A stretch of 21,763 bases of DNA, taken from assembly GCA_018384055.1 (NCBI GenBank), contig JAHAZL010000105.1, positions 1-21,763 on the forward strand. The letters are read 5' to 3'. This stretch comes from Treponema sp. GTDB taxonomy: Bacteria > Spirochaetota > Spirochaetia > Treponematales > Treponemataceae. The position numbers were made by a program, and so were the translations under genes. Under the pieces are notes generated by a model. It searched no databases, had not been told where the DNA came from, and worked only from the letters and a program-made list of their open reading frames with translations. Within the stretch, counting starts at the first letter, position 1, and each line of letters opens with the position of its first letter. This document shows, piece by piece, positions 6,885-15,399 of this stretch.

Positions 6885-8177
6885 ATGTCAGCAAAAAACA
6901 AAGAAGAACCTAGAGTTCTTGCCATCATTCTTGGTGGCGGAAAGGGTACAAGACTTTATCCACTTACAAAGGAACGCTCAAAACCAGCCGTACCATTCGG
7001 CGGAAAATACAGAATTGTAGACATCCCTATTTCTAACTGTATCAACTCTGGATACAAGAAGATTTACCTTTTGACACAGTTCAACTCAGCTTCCCTCCAC
7101 CTTCACATCAACAATTCCTACAATTTTGACCGTTTCTCTGGCGGTTTCGTAGAAATTCTTGCTGCTGAACAGACACTTGAACATTCAGGTTGGTACGAAG
7201 GAACAGCAGACGCCGTTCGCAAGAACTTCGGACACTTCCGTGTACAGAAACCAACACACTACATCATCCTTTCAGGTGACCAGCTTTACAAGATGGACCT
7301 TAAGGAATTCATGAACGAACACATTGAAAGCGGTGCAGAAATCACAATCGCAGCCAAGGCTGTAAACCGTCGCGATGCAACAGGCTTCGGCATCATGCAG
7401 GTTGACGATACAAACAGAATCACAGCCTTTATGGAAAAACCAGCCGCAGACCTTAACATCGACCACTGGAAGATTCCTGAAAAGTCTCGTGGAGACCTTC
7501 CTGCTGATCTTGAATACCTTGCTTCAATGGGTATTTATATATTCAATGCAGAAACAATGGAAAAGCTCCTTGACAACGAAAAGACTGATTTCGGTAAAGA
7601 AATCATTCCAATGGCTATCAAGGATCATCAGGTAAACAGCTACATCTTCAACGACTACTGGGAAGACATCGGTACAATCCGCTCATTCTATGAAGCTACA
7701 CTTGACCTTACTAACCCAGTACCAGCATTCAATTTGTACGAAGAAACTAAGCCTGTTTACACACAGATGAGCAATCTTCCACCAAGCAAGATTAACAACG
7801 CTACCCTTACATCTACACTTGCTTCAGAAGGATGTGTTATTACCGACAGCAGCATAAAGAAGTCTGTCATCGGTGTTCGCTCAATCATCCGCGAAGACTG
7901 TGATCTCAAGGGTGTTGTAATGATGGGTGCCGACTTCTACGAAACAGAAGAAGAAAAGGCAGCAAACAAGAAGAAGAAGATTCCAGACATGGGTATCGGT
8001 AAGGGCTGCAAAATCGAAAAGGCAATCATCGACAAGAATGCCCACATCGGAAACAACTGCTGCATCAATGTTAGCGGAAAGAAGTACGATGACGGCGATC
8101 ACGGCCTCTTCTACAGTGCAGAAGGAATCATTGTTATCCGCAAGGGTGCAGTTATCCCTGATGGAACTGTAATCTAA
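6885..8177 (+). CDS. glgC: Glucose-1-phosphate adenylyltransferase
   Basis: 430 residues, normal for ADP-glucose pyrophosphorylase. The N-terminus has the nucleotidyltransferase signature LGGGKGTRLYPLT, followed by R-SKPAVPFGGKYR-IVD, and LSGDQLYKMD supplies the catalytic metal-binding Asp. YWEDIGTIRSFYEA is the GlgC sugar-phosphate region, and the C-terminal third has the isoleucine-rich pattern of a left-handed beta-helix (IKKSVIGVRSIIREDC, KAIIDKNAHIGNN). It makes ADP-glucose from ATP and glucose-1-phosphate, the committed step of bacterial glycogen synthesis. No other glg gene is nearby, and it has its own promoter and terminator, so it is a single-gene unit. Confidence 0.95.
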   Translation: MSAKNKEEPRVLAIILGGGKGTRLYPLTKERSKPAVPFGGKYRIVDIPISNCINSGYKKIYLLTQFNSASLHLHINNSYNFDRFSGGFVEILAAEQTLEHSGWYEGTADAVRKNFGHFRVQKPTHYIILSGDQLYKMDLKEFMNEHIESGAEITIAAKAVNRRDATGFGIMQVDDTNRITAFMEKPAADLNIDHWKIPEKSRGDLPADLEYLASMGIYIFNAETMEKLLDNEKTDFGKEIIPMAIKDHQVNSYIFNDYWEDIGTIRSFYEATLDLTNPVPAFNLYEETKPVYTQMSNLPPSKINNATLTSTLASEGCVITDSSIKKSVIGVRSIIREDCDLKGVVMMGADFYETEEEKAANKKKKIPDMGIGKGCKIEKAIIDKNAHIGNNCCINVSGKKYDDGDHGLFYSAEGIIVIRKGAVIPDGTVI

Positions 8178-8224
8178 TTTAGCAATGTAATCCCCGCTTA
8201 CAAGGAGATGGGGACAACATAAAG

Positions 8225-8294
8225 AAAAGTACAGTGTTTGTTTTGGAATGTGTTTAAAGCACGCTAAGTTCCTTTTCAAAACTGTACTTTTTTT
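8225..8294. terminator. Large hairpin between convergent glgC and J-domain gene
   Basis: AAAGTACAGT (8226-8235) pairs with ACTGTACTTT (8281-8290), and the loop has further pairing (GGAA/TTCC). On the + strand it runs into TTTTTTTA, a good glgC terminator. On the minus strand a weaker T-rich tail follows, so it may serve the long minus-strand operon too. Confidence 0.7.
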
Positions 8295-8297
8295 ATT

Positions 8298-8762
8298 TTA
8301 AAGATATTTGGAAATAAGTTCGTAGGCTTCTACCACCTGACGGGTTTTGTCGCCGGCAATTTTTTCAAGGATAGGATTACCTGTGTGTTTGTCCGGATGA
8401 TAGTACTGGAGTTTTTCCTTGTAGGCTTTTTTAATTTCTTCCCTTGATGAAGTAGCAGTTACGCCAAGAAGTCTGCAAGCCCTTTCCACTTCTGGAGGAA
8501 GTGCCTTAATGATAATACCCGTTGCCTGCGGCTTAGGCCTGTAAAATTTTTGTGGGCCGGAAGTTTTTCCAGGTCCTGAAGTTTCTTTTTTACAGGAAAC
8601 AGGGTCCTCTTTTTTCCCAGTTTCTTCCGGTTTAGAAGTTTCTTCCTGAACTGACTTTTTTTCTTCGCATTTTTTAACCTGCTTGGGCTTTACAAATTTC
8701 ACATGGCCTGCCTGAAGGGTTTCGTTGAGTAAATCTCCAAGCCTGTCATACATAGTTTCCAT
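8298..8762 (-). CDS. Small J-domain (DnaJ-like) protein
   Basis: 154 residues. The N-terminal 80 are low-complexity and charged (Lys, Glu, Pro, Ser, Thr rich). The C-terminal 70 are a J-domain: ACRLLGVTATSSREEIKKAY then YYHPDKHTGNP with the diagnostic HPD that stimulates DnaK ATPase, ending in the helix VVEAYELISKYL. There is no G/F region or zinc finger, so it is a class III J-protein that would direct DnaK to a specific client, which is not identifiable here. It starts 3 nt after the response regulator stop, with GAGGA inside the end of that gene, and is the last gene of the operon. Confidence 0.85.
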   Translation of the reverse strand: METMYDRLGDLLNETLQAGHVKFVKPKQVKKCEEKKSVQEETSKPEETGKKEDPVSCKKETSGPGKTSGPQKFYRPKPQATGIIIKALPPEVERACRLLGVTATSSREEIKKAYKEKLQYYHPDKHTGNPILEKIAGDKTRQVVEAYELISKYL

Positions 8763-8765
8763 TAT

Positions 8766-10139
8766 TCATTCCTCGGATTCTGTGCCGTCGCTTTCTTCAA
8801 TACCCCATTCAGCAAGTTTTCTCTGCAAAGTCTTTCTTCCAATTCCTAGAATTTCTGCAGTCTTTGTCTTGTTGTTTTTGTTTGCAGCAAGATTCTGTTC
8901 AATGACAATTCTTTCAGCCGCATCAAGGGTTGTTCCAAATGGAATTTGAATTGTATCTTCCCCGTTATTGCTTGAAACATTTGGAGGAAGGTCATCCAGA
9001 GTAATTTCATCTCCACTACACATAACAACTGCACTTTCCACACAGTTACGGAGTTCGCGAATATTTCCTGGCCAATCGTACCTGTTCATGGCAGACTTGG
9101 CCTTATTGTCAAAGCCCTTGATGGATTTACCATTCTCCTCATTGAAAGTGGCAAGGAATGATGACATAAGCAACGGAAGATCACTTTTTCTTTCCCTTAG
9201 AGGCGGAACATGAATGTGGATTACATTGAGCCTGTAGTAAAGGTCTTCTCGGAAACGACCTGCCTTTATTTCTTCTTCAAGATTCTTATTTGTGGCAGCA
9301 ACAACACGGACATCAACATTGATGGTCTGTTCACCGCCTACTCGTTCAAATTTCTTTTCTGCAAGAACACGTAGAATTTTAATCTGCACGTTCTGATTGA
9401 TTTCGCCAATTTCATCAAGGAATATGGTGCTTCCATGGGCACGCTCAAAGCGTCCTTTCTGTAGATGGTCTGCACCCGTAAAGGCCCCTTTTTCATGTCC
9501 AAAAAGTTCGCTTTCAAGAAGAGTTTCACTCAAGGCTGCACAGTGAACATCAACCATATTCTTGTCTTTGCGGTTTGAAAGTTCATGAACTGCCCTTGCA
9601 ACAACTTCCTTACCGACACCGCTTTCACCTGTAATGAGAACGCTAGCCTTGGAAGCGGCAGCCTTGGTTATTGTCTCCTGTATTTTCTGCATTGCAGGAG
9701 ATTTCCCGATCATTCCCTTGAAGGCAGCCTTGGACTCAACGGACTTTTTAAGTTCCTGATGTTCAAGTTTCATCTCGCGGCTTTCCAGGGCTCGTTTGAC
9801 GATTATCCCAAGCTGATCAAGGTTAAGAGGCTTTGTCAAAAAATCATATGCACCGTGCCTCATGGCATCAACGGCAGCATCAATGCTTCCGTGTCCAGTA
9901 AGAATGATGACTGGTATTCCAGGAGTTTCTGTTGCAACATGCTTTAAGACTTCTTCACCGCTAATGCCAGGCATGCGGAGGTCTGTTATTACAAGGTCAA
10001 TGTCGCCTTTGGAAATGAGCTCTATTCCCTCTTCCCCGCTGGATGCAGTCTTTACATTGTAATCCTCAAGTTCAAAGTTTGCGGCCAGTCCATCACGGAT
10101 ATTTTTTTCATCGTCAATGATAAGCAAAGTGAATTTCAT
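8766..10139 (-). CDS. NtrC-family sigma54-dependent response regulator
   Basis: 457 residues in three domains. The receiver (1-120) has acidic D9/D10, phospho-acceptor D53 in VITDLRMPG and K103. The AAA+ domain (about 140-370) has Walker A GESGVGKE (171-178), the sigma54-contacting loop GAFTGA (218-223), Walker B TIFLDEIGEI and REDLYYRLNV. The C-terminal Fis-type helix-turn-helix (about 418-450) includes KTKTAEILGIGRKTLQRKL. It would activate sigma54 promoters after phosphorylation by the kinase encoded just upstream. The 4-nt ATGA overlap with that kinase gene implies translational coupling. It resembles the AtcR/AtoC-type regulator of Treponema (T. denticola AtcR; T. pallidum TP0519), an identification from memory and context. 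Confidence 0.93.
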   Translation of the reverse strand: MKFTLLIIDDEKNIRDGLAANFELEDYNVKTASSGEEGIELISKGDIDLVITDLRMPGISGEEVLKHVATETPGIPVIILTGHGSIDAAVDAMRHGAYDFLTKPLNLDQLGIIVKRALESREMKLEHQELKKSVESKAAFKGMIGKSPAMQKIQETITKAAASKASVLITGESGVGKEVVARAVHELSNRKDKNMVDVHCAALSETLLESELFGHEKGAFTGADHLQKGRFERAHGSTIFLDEIGEINQNVQIKILRVLAEKKFERVGGEQTINVDVRVVAATNKNLEEEIKAGRFREDLYYRLNVIHIHVPPLRERKSDLPLLMSSFLATFNEENGKSIKGFDNKAKSAMNRYDWPGNIRELRNCVESAVVMCSGDEITLDDLPPNVSSNNGEDTIQIPFGTTLDAAERIVIEQNLAANKNNKTKTAEILGIGRKTLQRKLAEWGIEESDGTESEE

Positions 10140-11329
10140 TTTTTCCCTCCTTCAAGAAGCATTGTTGATTTCTGAGGTACAGGAAGGGATACGGTAAATA
10201 CTGTTCCCCTTTTTAATTCCGATGTAACGGAAATTTCCCCGCGGAATTCCTTGATGATTTTATATACTGTAGTAAGGCCAAGTCCAGTCCCATTGGATTT
10301 TGTCGTATAGTATGGTTCAAAAACATGGTCGCAGGTGTCGTTATCCATTCCGCAGCCGTTGTCTGCAACAGTAAGAATATAGTTGTCTTGCTTTACAAAA
10401 GATTTTACAACAACTCTTGCCCCATCTTCATCAACCCTTGAAAGGACAGCAGCCTTCGCATTCTGAATGAGATTAACAATTACTTCACGCAGAAGTTTTT
10501 CATCAATTAAAAGACGAGTTTCTTTGCAAAGTTCTACATCAAGGGAAATTTTATTGTCTTCAAGTTCAGGACGGAAAAATTCAACGGTTTTTCCGATAAC
10601 ATCATCTGGATTTGAAAGTATGAGCTGGCTTTTAACAGGGCGAACGGCAAAAAGGAAATCCATGACAATCCTGTTCAGGTTATCAATTTCTTCATTGACA
10701 ACTTCAAGATACTTTTCCATGAACTTTTCATCAGGCAAATTACCGTCTCCTGAACGGCATTTTTTTACGGCTTTCTGCAGGAGCTGAATGTGGATGCTGA
10801 TGGCACCAAGGGGATTTTTAATTTCATGGGCAACGGAAGCTGCAAGATTTGTAAGGCTCTGCAAGCTGTCCATTCTATGCAAAAGAATTTCCTGTTGTCT
10901 TTTAGCAGTTATATCGTTTATTAAAATTATGGAACCAGCTATTTCAGAATTCCTTACAAGCGGCAAAACCGTCACTACAATAAAGGTAACTGAATTTTCC
11001 GAAACAATGGAAAATTCTTCACTTACATTAAAGACATTATCCGATGCAGTCTTTTTGATGAAGGAACTAATTTCCCTATTATCAATGAGTTTCCATATTG
11101 CCTCGTTTTTTTCCCTGTAATGGGAAAATAAAGGTACAAGCCTCTTAACGGACTTATTGCTCTTTATAATTTTCCATGACCTGTCAACAACTATTATTCC
11201 TGATGATAGGCTTTCAAGAATGGAATCAAAAATGTCATTCTCTTCCTGAATGGTAGCAATGAGTCGTTCAACCTGTTCATCAGAAAGTTTGTTGAGTTTG
11301 CCTGATGCCTTTCCAACAAAATCACTCAC
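10136..11329 (-). CDS. Cytoplasmic NtrB-type sensor histidine kinase with PAS domain
   Basis: 397 residues with no transmembrane segment. A PAS-like domain spans about 30-140 (SLSSGIIVVDRSWKIIKSN, ILINDITAKRQQ). The dimerisation/phosphoacceptor helix has H168 in SVAHEIKNPLGAI. The ATPase domain has the N box (VNLIQNAKAA, 285-294), G1 (DNGCGMD, 323-329) and G2 (NGTGLGLTTVYKI). The start is a GTG at 11327-11329, which overlaps the holB-like gene by 8 nt; no better start lies downstream before the H-box. It senses an intracellular cue and should phosphorylate the NtrC-type regulator next to it. It is likely the AtcS-type partner in Treponema. Confidence 0.92.
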   Translation of the reverse strand: MSDFVGKASGKLNKLSDEQVERLIATIQEENDIFDSILESLSSGIIVVDRSWKIIKSNKSVKRLVPLFSHYREKNEAIWKLIDNREISSFIKKTASDNVFNVSEEFSIVSENSVTFIVVTVLPLVRNSEIAGSIILINDITAKRQQEILLHRMDSLQSLTNLAASVAHEIKNPLGAISIHIQLLQKAVKKCRSGDGNLPDEKFMEKYLEVVNEEIDNLNRIVMDFLFAVRPVKSQLILSNPDDVIGKTVEFFRPELEDNKISLDVELCKETRLLIDEKLLREVIVNLIQNAKAAVLSRVDEDGARVVVKSFVKQDNYILTVADNGCGMDNDTCDHVFEPYYTTKSNGTGLGLTTVYKIIKEFRGEISVTSELKRGTVFTVSLPVPQKSTMLLEGGKK

Positions 11330-12572
11330 TTTTCTGGTACCTCAATATTCCATTATTCAGGAAATTCAACTGCATGATGCTTCTTGTAAGTTCTTCAAGA
11401 ACCGAAGCAGGATTCAGGTTGAAAACCGTTACACTGTTCCAGGCTTCATGTAAAATTTTTATCAATGCAGCAGAAGTTTCTGCCCCTGGACCAGTTTTCA
11501 TAAGACCTTTCTGAACATCAATTATTCCCTGAATGAAAATCTTAAAAACAATTCTAGGTTCAAAACCATTGCAGGCAGTAACAAGAGCAGGAATATCAGG
11601 TATGCGCCCTTCTGCAATTTTATTGAAGAAAGACTCTGCCTGACCATATATAGCATCTGGTGTAATTGGAAGATAAGTCTGCAAAAACTCATTGATTGTT
11701 TTGCAAGGTTCCCCATTGATGTTTCCAGTTGTATGAAAAACCCTCTGAATCAATTCTTGCTGCTGGGCAATGGTACGCTCAACAAAACTGTAGGTCCTGA
11801 GGCGTGAAAGAATAGTAGGAAGCATCGCACCCTTCTGAGTTGTCGTAAGGATGAACATGGTATCCTTAGGAGGTTCTTCCAGAATCTTTAGCAGTGCATT
11901 TTTCGAAGCATCCATCATCTGGTCAGCATTTTCAATGATTATTATTTTTTTACCGTTGTTTGAACTTCCTGATGTAAGGTGTGCCCAGGAAGAGAAATTC
12001 CTGATCTGTGAAAGAGGTAGAGAATCATAGAGAAATGAACTTTCAAGCTTTTCACAATCCTTTACAATTTCATCTACAATTTTTCTAAGGTCGGAATCAT
12101 CCGGAAGCACCCTTCCAGGCTGAATCAATTCAAGGTTATCGTTAATGGACTCAAGCAATGGAGAAAATTTTGCAAGTTTGTCCTCGCCTTCCCACAAAAC
12201 AGGACTGAACCTTGAAGTAAGTTTCCTTACTGCGCGGATAAAAAGATATCTGCTTGCTTCAAGATGTCTTGAATTCTGAATGTTCATTACAAGAAGAGAA
12301 TTCTTTGCAGCATTGATTTCAAGAATTTTGTTTCCCGGACCTGTAATGAGGACATTCTGACTCACAAGGGCCTTATGTTTAAGGCAGTTTGAACAGGTAC
12401 AGGTCCAATCCCCCTTCTTTTCACAAGAAAGAACTCTTGCAGTTTCAAGGGCACAGGAAAATTTCCCTGATGCTGCAGGACCATGAAAAAGAATTGAACC
12501 TGGCAATCTGTTTTTGAGGATGTCATCGCACAAAAGCTCCGTTGAATTCTGACTGATGATATTGTCAAACAT
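11322..12572 (-). CDS. holB: DNA polymerase III delta-prime-like clamp-loader subunit
   Basis: 416 residues. The N-terminus has a P-loop-like FHGPAASGKF (29-38) and a four-Cys cluster (C50, C58, C60, C63 in DWTCTCSNC) of the kind that binds zinc in clamp-loader AAA+ subunits. The Walker-B-like segment IIIIENADQM and KNALLKILEEPP (about 224-235) are the best match to delta-prime (HolB) and gamma/tau. In the sensor region SRC the Cys is replaced (LSRLRTYSF, 255-263), and there is an insertion-rich middle. It should act in loading the sliding clamp during replication. It overlaps the cvpA end by 8 nt and the kinase start by 8 nt. The family is clear; equivalence to E. coli HolB is inferred. Confidence 0.8.
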   Translation of the reverse strand: MFDNIISQNSTELLCDDILKNRLPGSILFHGPAASGKFSCALETARVLSCEKKGDWTCTCSNCLKHKALVSQNVLITGPGNKILEINAAKNSLLVMNIQNSRHLEASRYLFIRAVRKLTSRFSPVLWEGEDKLAKFSPLLESINDNLELIQPGRVLPDDSDLRKIVDEIVKDCEKLESSFLYDSLPLSQIRNFSSWAHLTSGSSNNGKKIIIIENADQMMDASKNALLKILEEPPKDTMFILTTTQKGAMLPTILSRLRTYSFVERTIAQQQELIQRVFHTTGNINGEPCKTINEFLQTYLPITPDAIYGQAESFFNKIAEGRIPDIPALVTACNGFEPRIVFKIFIQGIIDVQKGLMKTGPGAETSAALIKILHEAWNSVTVFNLNPASVLEELTRSIMQLNFLNNGILRYQKSE

Positions 12573-13092
12573 TCAAGGCTCCTAAAGCAGCCACAAAAGC
12601 GGAAGCATTGTTTACAGACTCCTTAATTGCTCCCTTTGGAATGGAAATAACAGGTTCAAGATATTTCAGGAAAAGGCTTCCCTTTAGAATCGAGTCGGTA
12701 TTGAACCAGGGCTGAGCTGTAAGAATAAGGAGGATGATGCAAACAACGGCAACCCCTTCAACAAGACCAAAAACAAGACCAAGGAACCTGTCCAAAGATT
12801 TTAAAATTGCACCGCTGAAAATCTTCTTGAGTACCACTTGAAAGATTTTAAGAGCAATGAAACATGCTATGAACACAAGGAGGAAAGAACAGATGACAGC
12901 AACAACACGAATCTTAATGTGGCTTTCAACAGGAGCAAGAACATACTTGAATCCTATGAAAGCAATAAAAATGGAAGCAATTGGAATTACCTTTCCAAGC
13001 ACTTCATCAAGGAAACCCTTTAAAAATCCTATGAATGCAGATGCTGCAATTATGACAATGAATATAAGATCGATTAAAGGCAAATTATTCAT
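12565..13092 (-). CDS. cvpA: CvpA-family membrane protein
   Basis: 175 residues from ATG at 13092 (MNNLPLIDLIFIVIIAASAF). A longer frame back to 13164 exists but lies inside murG, while the chosen ATG overlaps the murG TGA by 4 nt, typical of coupling. Four hydrophobic segments (about 5-25, 35-52, 62-85, 103-127) and the FLKGF(L)DE motif after the first helix are the CvpA pattern. The family was named for colicin V production and is linked to envelope homeostasis; its biochemical role is unresolved. Neighbour murG fits an envelope role. Confidence 0.85.
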   Translation of the reverse strand: MNNLPLIDLIFIVIIAASAFIGFLKGFLDEVLGKVIPIASIFIAFIGFKYVLAPVESHIKIRVVAVICSFLLVFIACFIALKIFQVVLKKIFSGAILKSLDRFLGLVFGLVEGVAVVCIILLILTAQPWFNTDSILKGSLFLKYLEPVISIPKGAIKESVNNASAFVAALGALNV

Positions 13093-14252
13093 AGACCTGC
13101 TTCCTCCAAAACCTTTTCCGCAATAACTTTGACAGGCCTTTTGCTGCCATAAAGTTCTGCACACCTGGCAGACATTTCAGAACGTCTACTTTCATCAGTA
13201 AACTCAAGAACCTTGGAAAGCAGTTTTCCTTTTGTTGCCTCAGGACCAGCAAGAACAACAGCAGCCCCCTTTTCTTCAAAGTATCTAGCATTATCCACTT
13301 GGTCACCGCGAGTACCAGAACCGCACAAAGGAATCAGCACCATTGGTTTTGCACAGACTGCACATTCAGAAAGGGAATTTGCACCGGCTCTTGAAAGAAC
13401 TACATCAGCAGCCTGAAGTACAGAAACCATTTCTCCATAGATGAATGCATAAGGCTTGTAGTTTTCATTTCCAGAAGACATTATTTCCGGATGGGCTTCA
13501 GCAAAGGCTTTTCCAGTCTGATGAACCACAATAAAATTCTTCTTAAGTTCTTCAAGACTTTCCGTTACAAGGTTGTTTATCTGCAAGGCGCCAAGACTTC
13601 CACCAATTACAAGGAGCACAGGCTTTTTATTATCTTCCGGAATACCAAGGAATTTTCTTCCTTCAGCAGCATGGTCCGAATAAAATACAGGACGAACTGG
13701 ATTTCCAGTTGCAATGCACTTTGACTTTACAGGTTCTGAAAAATATTTCTTTGTATCCTCGTAGGAAACAAGGACATGCTTTGCTTTCTTACTATTGATG
13801 CGGGTTGCAAGGCCAGGAGTAAAATCGCATTCATGGGTAAAAAACGGAATCTTTAAGATTGATGACGCAAGACAGGGAGGCACACTTACGAAACCGCCCT
13901 TGGAAAAAAGAACATTGGGTTTCAATTTTGCAAGAATAAAAAAAGCTTTTACAAAACCTGCAAAGGTTTTAAAAAGGTCTATGAAATTCTGAAAGGAAAC
14001 GTAGCGCCTTAATTTTCCGCATGGAATTCCATGGAAAGCATCGATACTGCCGCCATTTGAAACAAAACTTTTTTCAACAAGAGTCCTGTCCATTCCCTTG
14101 GAAGATCCAATCCAATGAATTTCAAGAATCACATCTTTATCAACAAGATTTCTTATTTCGTCAGCAACGGCAATGCCAGGATAAATGTGACCTCCAGTTC
14201 CACCGCCAGTAATTGCTATAACATACTTTTTTTTATTCTCAGACATTTTCAT
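13089..14252 (-). CDS. murG: UDP-N-acetylglucosamine--undecaprenyl-pyrophosphoryl-MurNAc-pentapeptide transferase MurG
   Basis: 387 residues. The N-terminal Rossmann domain begins with ITGGGTGGHIYPGIAVADE, the GGTGGH(I/V)YP signature of MurG. VLFSKGGFVSVPPCLAS, FFTHECDFTPGLA and GNPVRPVF follow, and the C-terminal UDP-GlcNAc site has LVIGGSLGALQIN, VLSRAGANSLSE and PLCGSGTRGDQVDNA (the usual Gln after the Asp is kept as DQ). It adds GlcNAc to lipid I to form lipid II on the inner face of the membrane. The gene starts 3 nt after the ankyrin gene stop with only a weak GAG-type ribosome site, suggesting translation coupled to the upstream gene. Confidence 0.95.
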   Translation of the reverse strand: MKMSENKKKYVIAITGGGTGGHIYPGIAVADEIRNLVDKDVILEIHWIGSSKGMDRTLVEKSFVSNGGSIDAFHGIPCGKLRRYVSFQNFIDLFKTFAGFVKAFFILAKLKPNVLFSKGGFVSVPPCLASSILKIPFFTHECDFTPGLATRINSKKAKHVLVSYEDTKKYFSEPVKSKCIATGNPVRPVFYSDHAAEGRKFLGIPEDNKKPVLLVIGGSLGALQINNLVTESLEELKKNFIVVHQTGKAFAEAHPEIMSSGNENYKPYAFIYGEMVSVLQAADVVLSRAGANSLSECAVCAKPMVLIPLCGSGTRGDQVDNARYFEEKGAAVVLAGPEATKGKLLSKVLEFTDESRRSEMSARCAELYGSKRPVKVIAEKVLEEAGL

Positions 14253-14255
14253 TTA

Positions 14256-15149
14256 CTACTCTTTCTTTGGAAATTTATTCAAAATTTTTACAAGGTCAGC
14301 TTTCTTGAAAAGATTTGCGTAGCTTCTCGCACTCATGCCCATACTGTCCTGGATATCAGGATTAGCACCGGCCTTGAGCAAAACCTCAACAATCTTTGCA
14401 TCTCCGTTTCCAACAGCAAGAACAAGGATTGGCTGTCCGTCAGAACTCATGATGTCAAGGTTTGCACCAGCCTTGATGAAAAGCTTTACCATCTCAAGGT
14501 TCTTTTTCCAAACGGCATCCATGACAGGGGAATAACCGCGGTCCTTTGAGATGATGTTTACATCTGCATTTCGTTTAAGGAGCCACTTAACATATTCAAG
14601 CTTATCACAGCGGGCTGCGGCACAGAGAACAGGAACTCCGTCTTCAGTCCATGAATTGATGTCAAGTCCTGCATCATAAACCAGTTCAACGATTTCAGGC
14701 TTATCCTTTTCGATAAAGTGAACCATACAGTCGGCATTGAAAGGTAGTCCACGGGAAAGAAGTTCATTGAGGGCCGTGCTCTTTTTGTCAGCTGCAAAGC
14801 AATCCTTGAATTTGGATTTAAGCTCCTTCAGAACATCGGAAACTTTTGTACCGTAAACGAATTCTTCAGAATCACCCGAAAGTGCCTTAAGTTCCTCACA
14901 ATTTTTTCCCGAAACAAAAACAAACTGCCCCCTTTCGGCAATAAGTCCATAAAGGAAAAGGAACTTTGGATTTTCTGCAAGAACATGAGAATCGCAAACA
15001 AAGAAGTTTTTTACACCCCTAATGTCGGCGACAAGTTTATCAAAATCAGAATCAATATTGGCTATGGTAACCTGGCAGTCCTTTGACTGAAGGTATGCTG
15101 ATATTTTTTCAGAATTATCTGCTGAATGTGTAAGAATTAACCATTTCAT
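14256..15149 (-). CDS. Ankyrin-repeat protein with an unrecognised N-terminal domain
   Basis: 297 residues from ATG at 15149 (MKWLILTHSADNSEKI). A frame extending to 15248 would start upstream of a strong promoter and was rejected. The C-terminal half (about 130-290) holds four or so ankyrin repeats: GVPVLCAAARCDKLEYVKWL, YSPVMDAVWKKNLEMVKLFI, GQPILVLAVGNGDAKIVEVL and a final MSARSYANLF repeat. The N-terminal 120 residues look like an alpha/beta sensor fold (strands WLILTH, QVTIAN, NFFVCD, QFVFVSG), perhaps related to TIR or nucleoside deoxyribosyltransferase-like folds; that is speculation. No signal peptide or membrane segment. It heads the murG operon and likely mediates protein contacts. 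Confidence 0.8.
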   Translation of the reverse strand: MKWLILTHSADNSEKISAYLQSKDCQVTIANIDSDFDKLVADIRGVKNFFVCDSHVLAENPKFLFLYGLIAERGQFVFVSGKNCEELKALSGDSEEFVYGTKVSDVLKELKSKFKDCFAADKKSTALNELLSRGLPFNADCMVHFIEKDKPEIVELVYDAGLDINSWTEDGVPVLCAAARCDKLEYVKWLLKRNADVNIISKDRGYSPVMDAVWKKNLEMVKLFIKAGANLDIMSSDGQPILVLAVGNGDAKIVEVLLKAGANPDIQDSMGMSARSYANLFKKADLVKILNKFPKKE

Positions 15150-15155
15150 TTCACT

Positions 15156-15184
15156 ATTATACCCCAAAAAAATCCATTTAACAA
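15156..15184 (-). promoter_or_regulatory. Promoter of the ank-murG operon, predicting a leaderless mRNA
   Basis: TTGTTA (15179-15184), 17-nt spacer, TATAAT (15156-15161) on the minus strand. Only six bases separate the -10 hexamer from ATG at 15149, so the usual start point falls on the A of the ATG. No Shine-Dalgarno sequence is present. Confidence 0.7.
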
Positions 15185-15275
15185 GAAAGACAGACAATTC
15201 ACCAAAAGTATTAAGACAAGCCCAAGGGAATGTCGGACCATAACACACCCTACAAGCATAGAAAAATTAAAAAGA

Positions 15276-15308
15276 CAAAAAAAAAGACTTACCGATTTGG
15301 TAAGTCTT
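15276..15308 (-). terminator. Rho-independent terminator of tRNA-Phe
   Basis: Perfect 10-bp stem AAGACTTACC/GGTAAGTCTT (15299-15308 with 15284-15293), 5-nt loop, followed on the minus strand by a run of nine T. It begins 5 bases after the tRNA 3' end. Confidence 0.92.
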
Positions 15309-15313
15309 ACAAT

Positions 15314-15386
15314 TGCCAGCGATCAGAATCGAACTGATGACATAAGGATTTTCAGTCCTCCGCTCTACCAGCTGAGCTACGCCGGC
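15314..15386 (-). tRNA. tRNA-Phe (GAA)
   Basis: Cloverleaf of 73 nt on the minus strand: acceptor GCCGGCG (15380-15386) pairs with CGCTGGC (15315-15321) with one G-U pair; D arm GCTCAGCTGGTAGAGC; anticodon loop CTGAAAA with anticodon GAA complementary to 15351-15353; T arm with GTTCGATTC; discriminator A at 15314. CCA is not encoded, so it must be added after transcription. The gene has its own promoter and terminator and is transcribed as a single-gene unit between dnaB and the ank-murG operon. Confidence 0.97.
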
Positions 15387-15399
15387 AAGTGATGTTTAG

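Noticed and set aside
13093..13164. N-terminal extension of CvpA
   Set aside because: It overlaps murG out of phase; the ATG at 13092 overlaps the murG stop by 4 nt and begins directly before the first membrane helix.
15150..15248. N-terminal extension of the ankyrin protein
   Set aside because: It would cross the TTGTTA-N17-TATAAT promoter and has no ribosome site.
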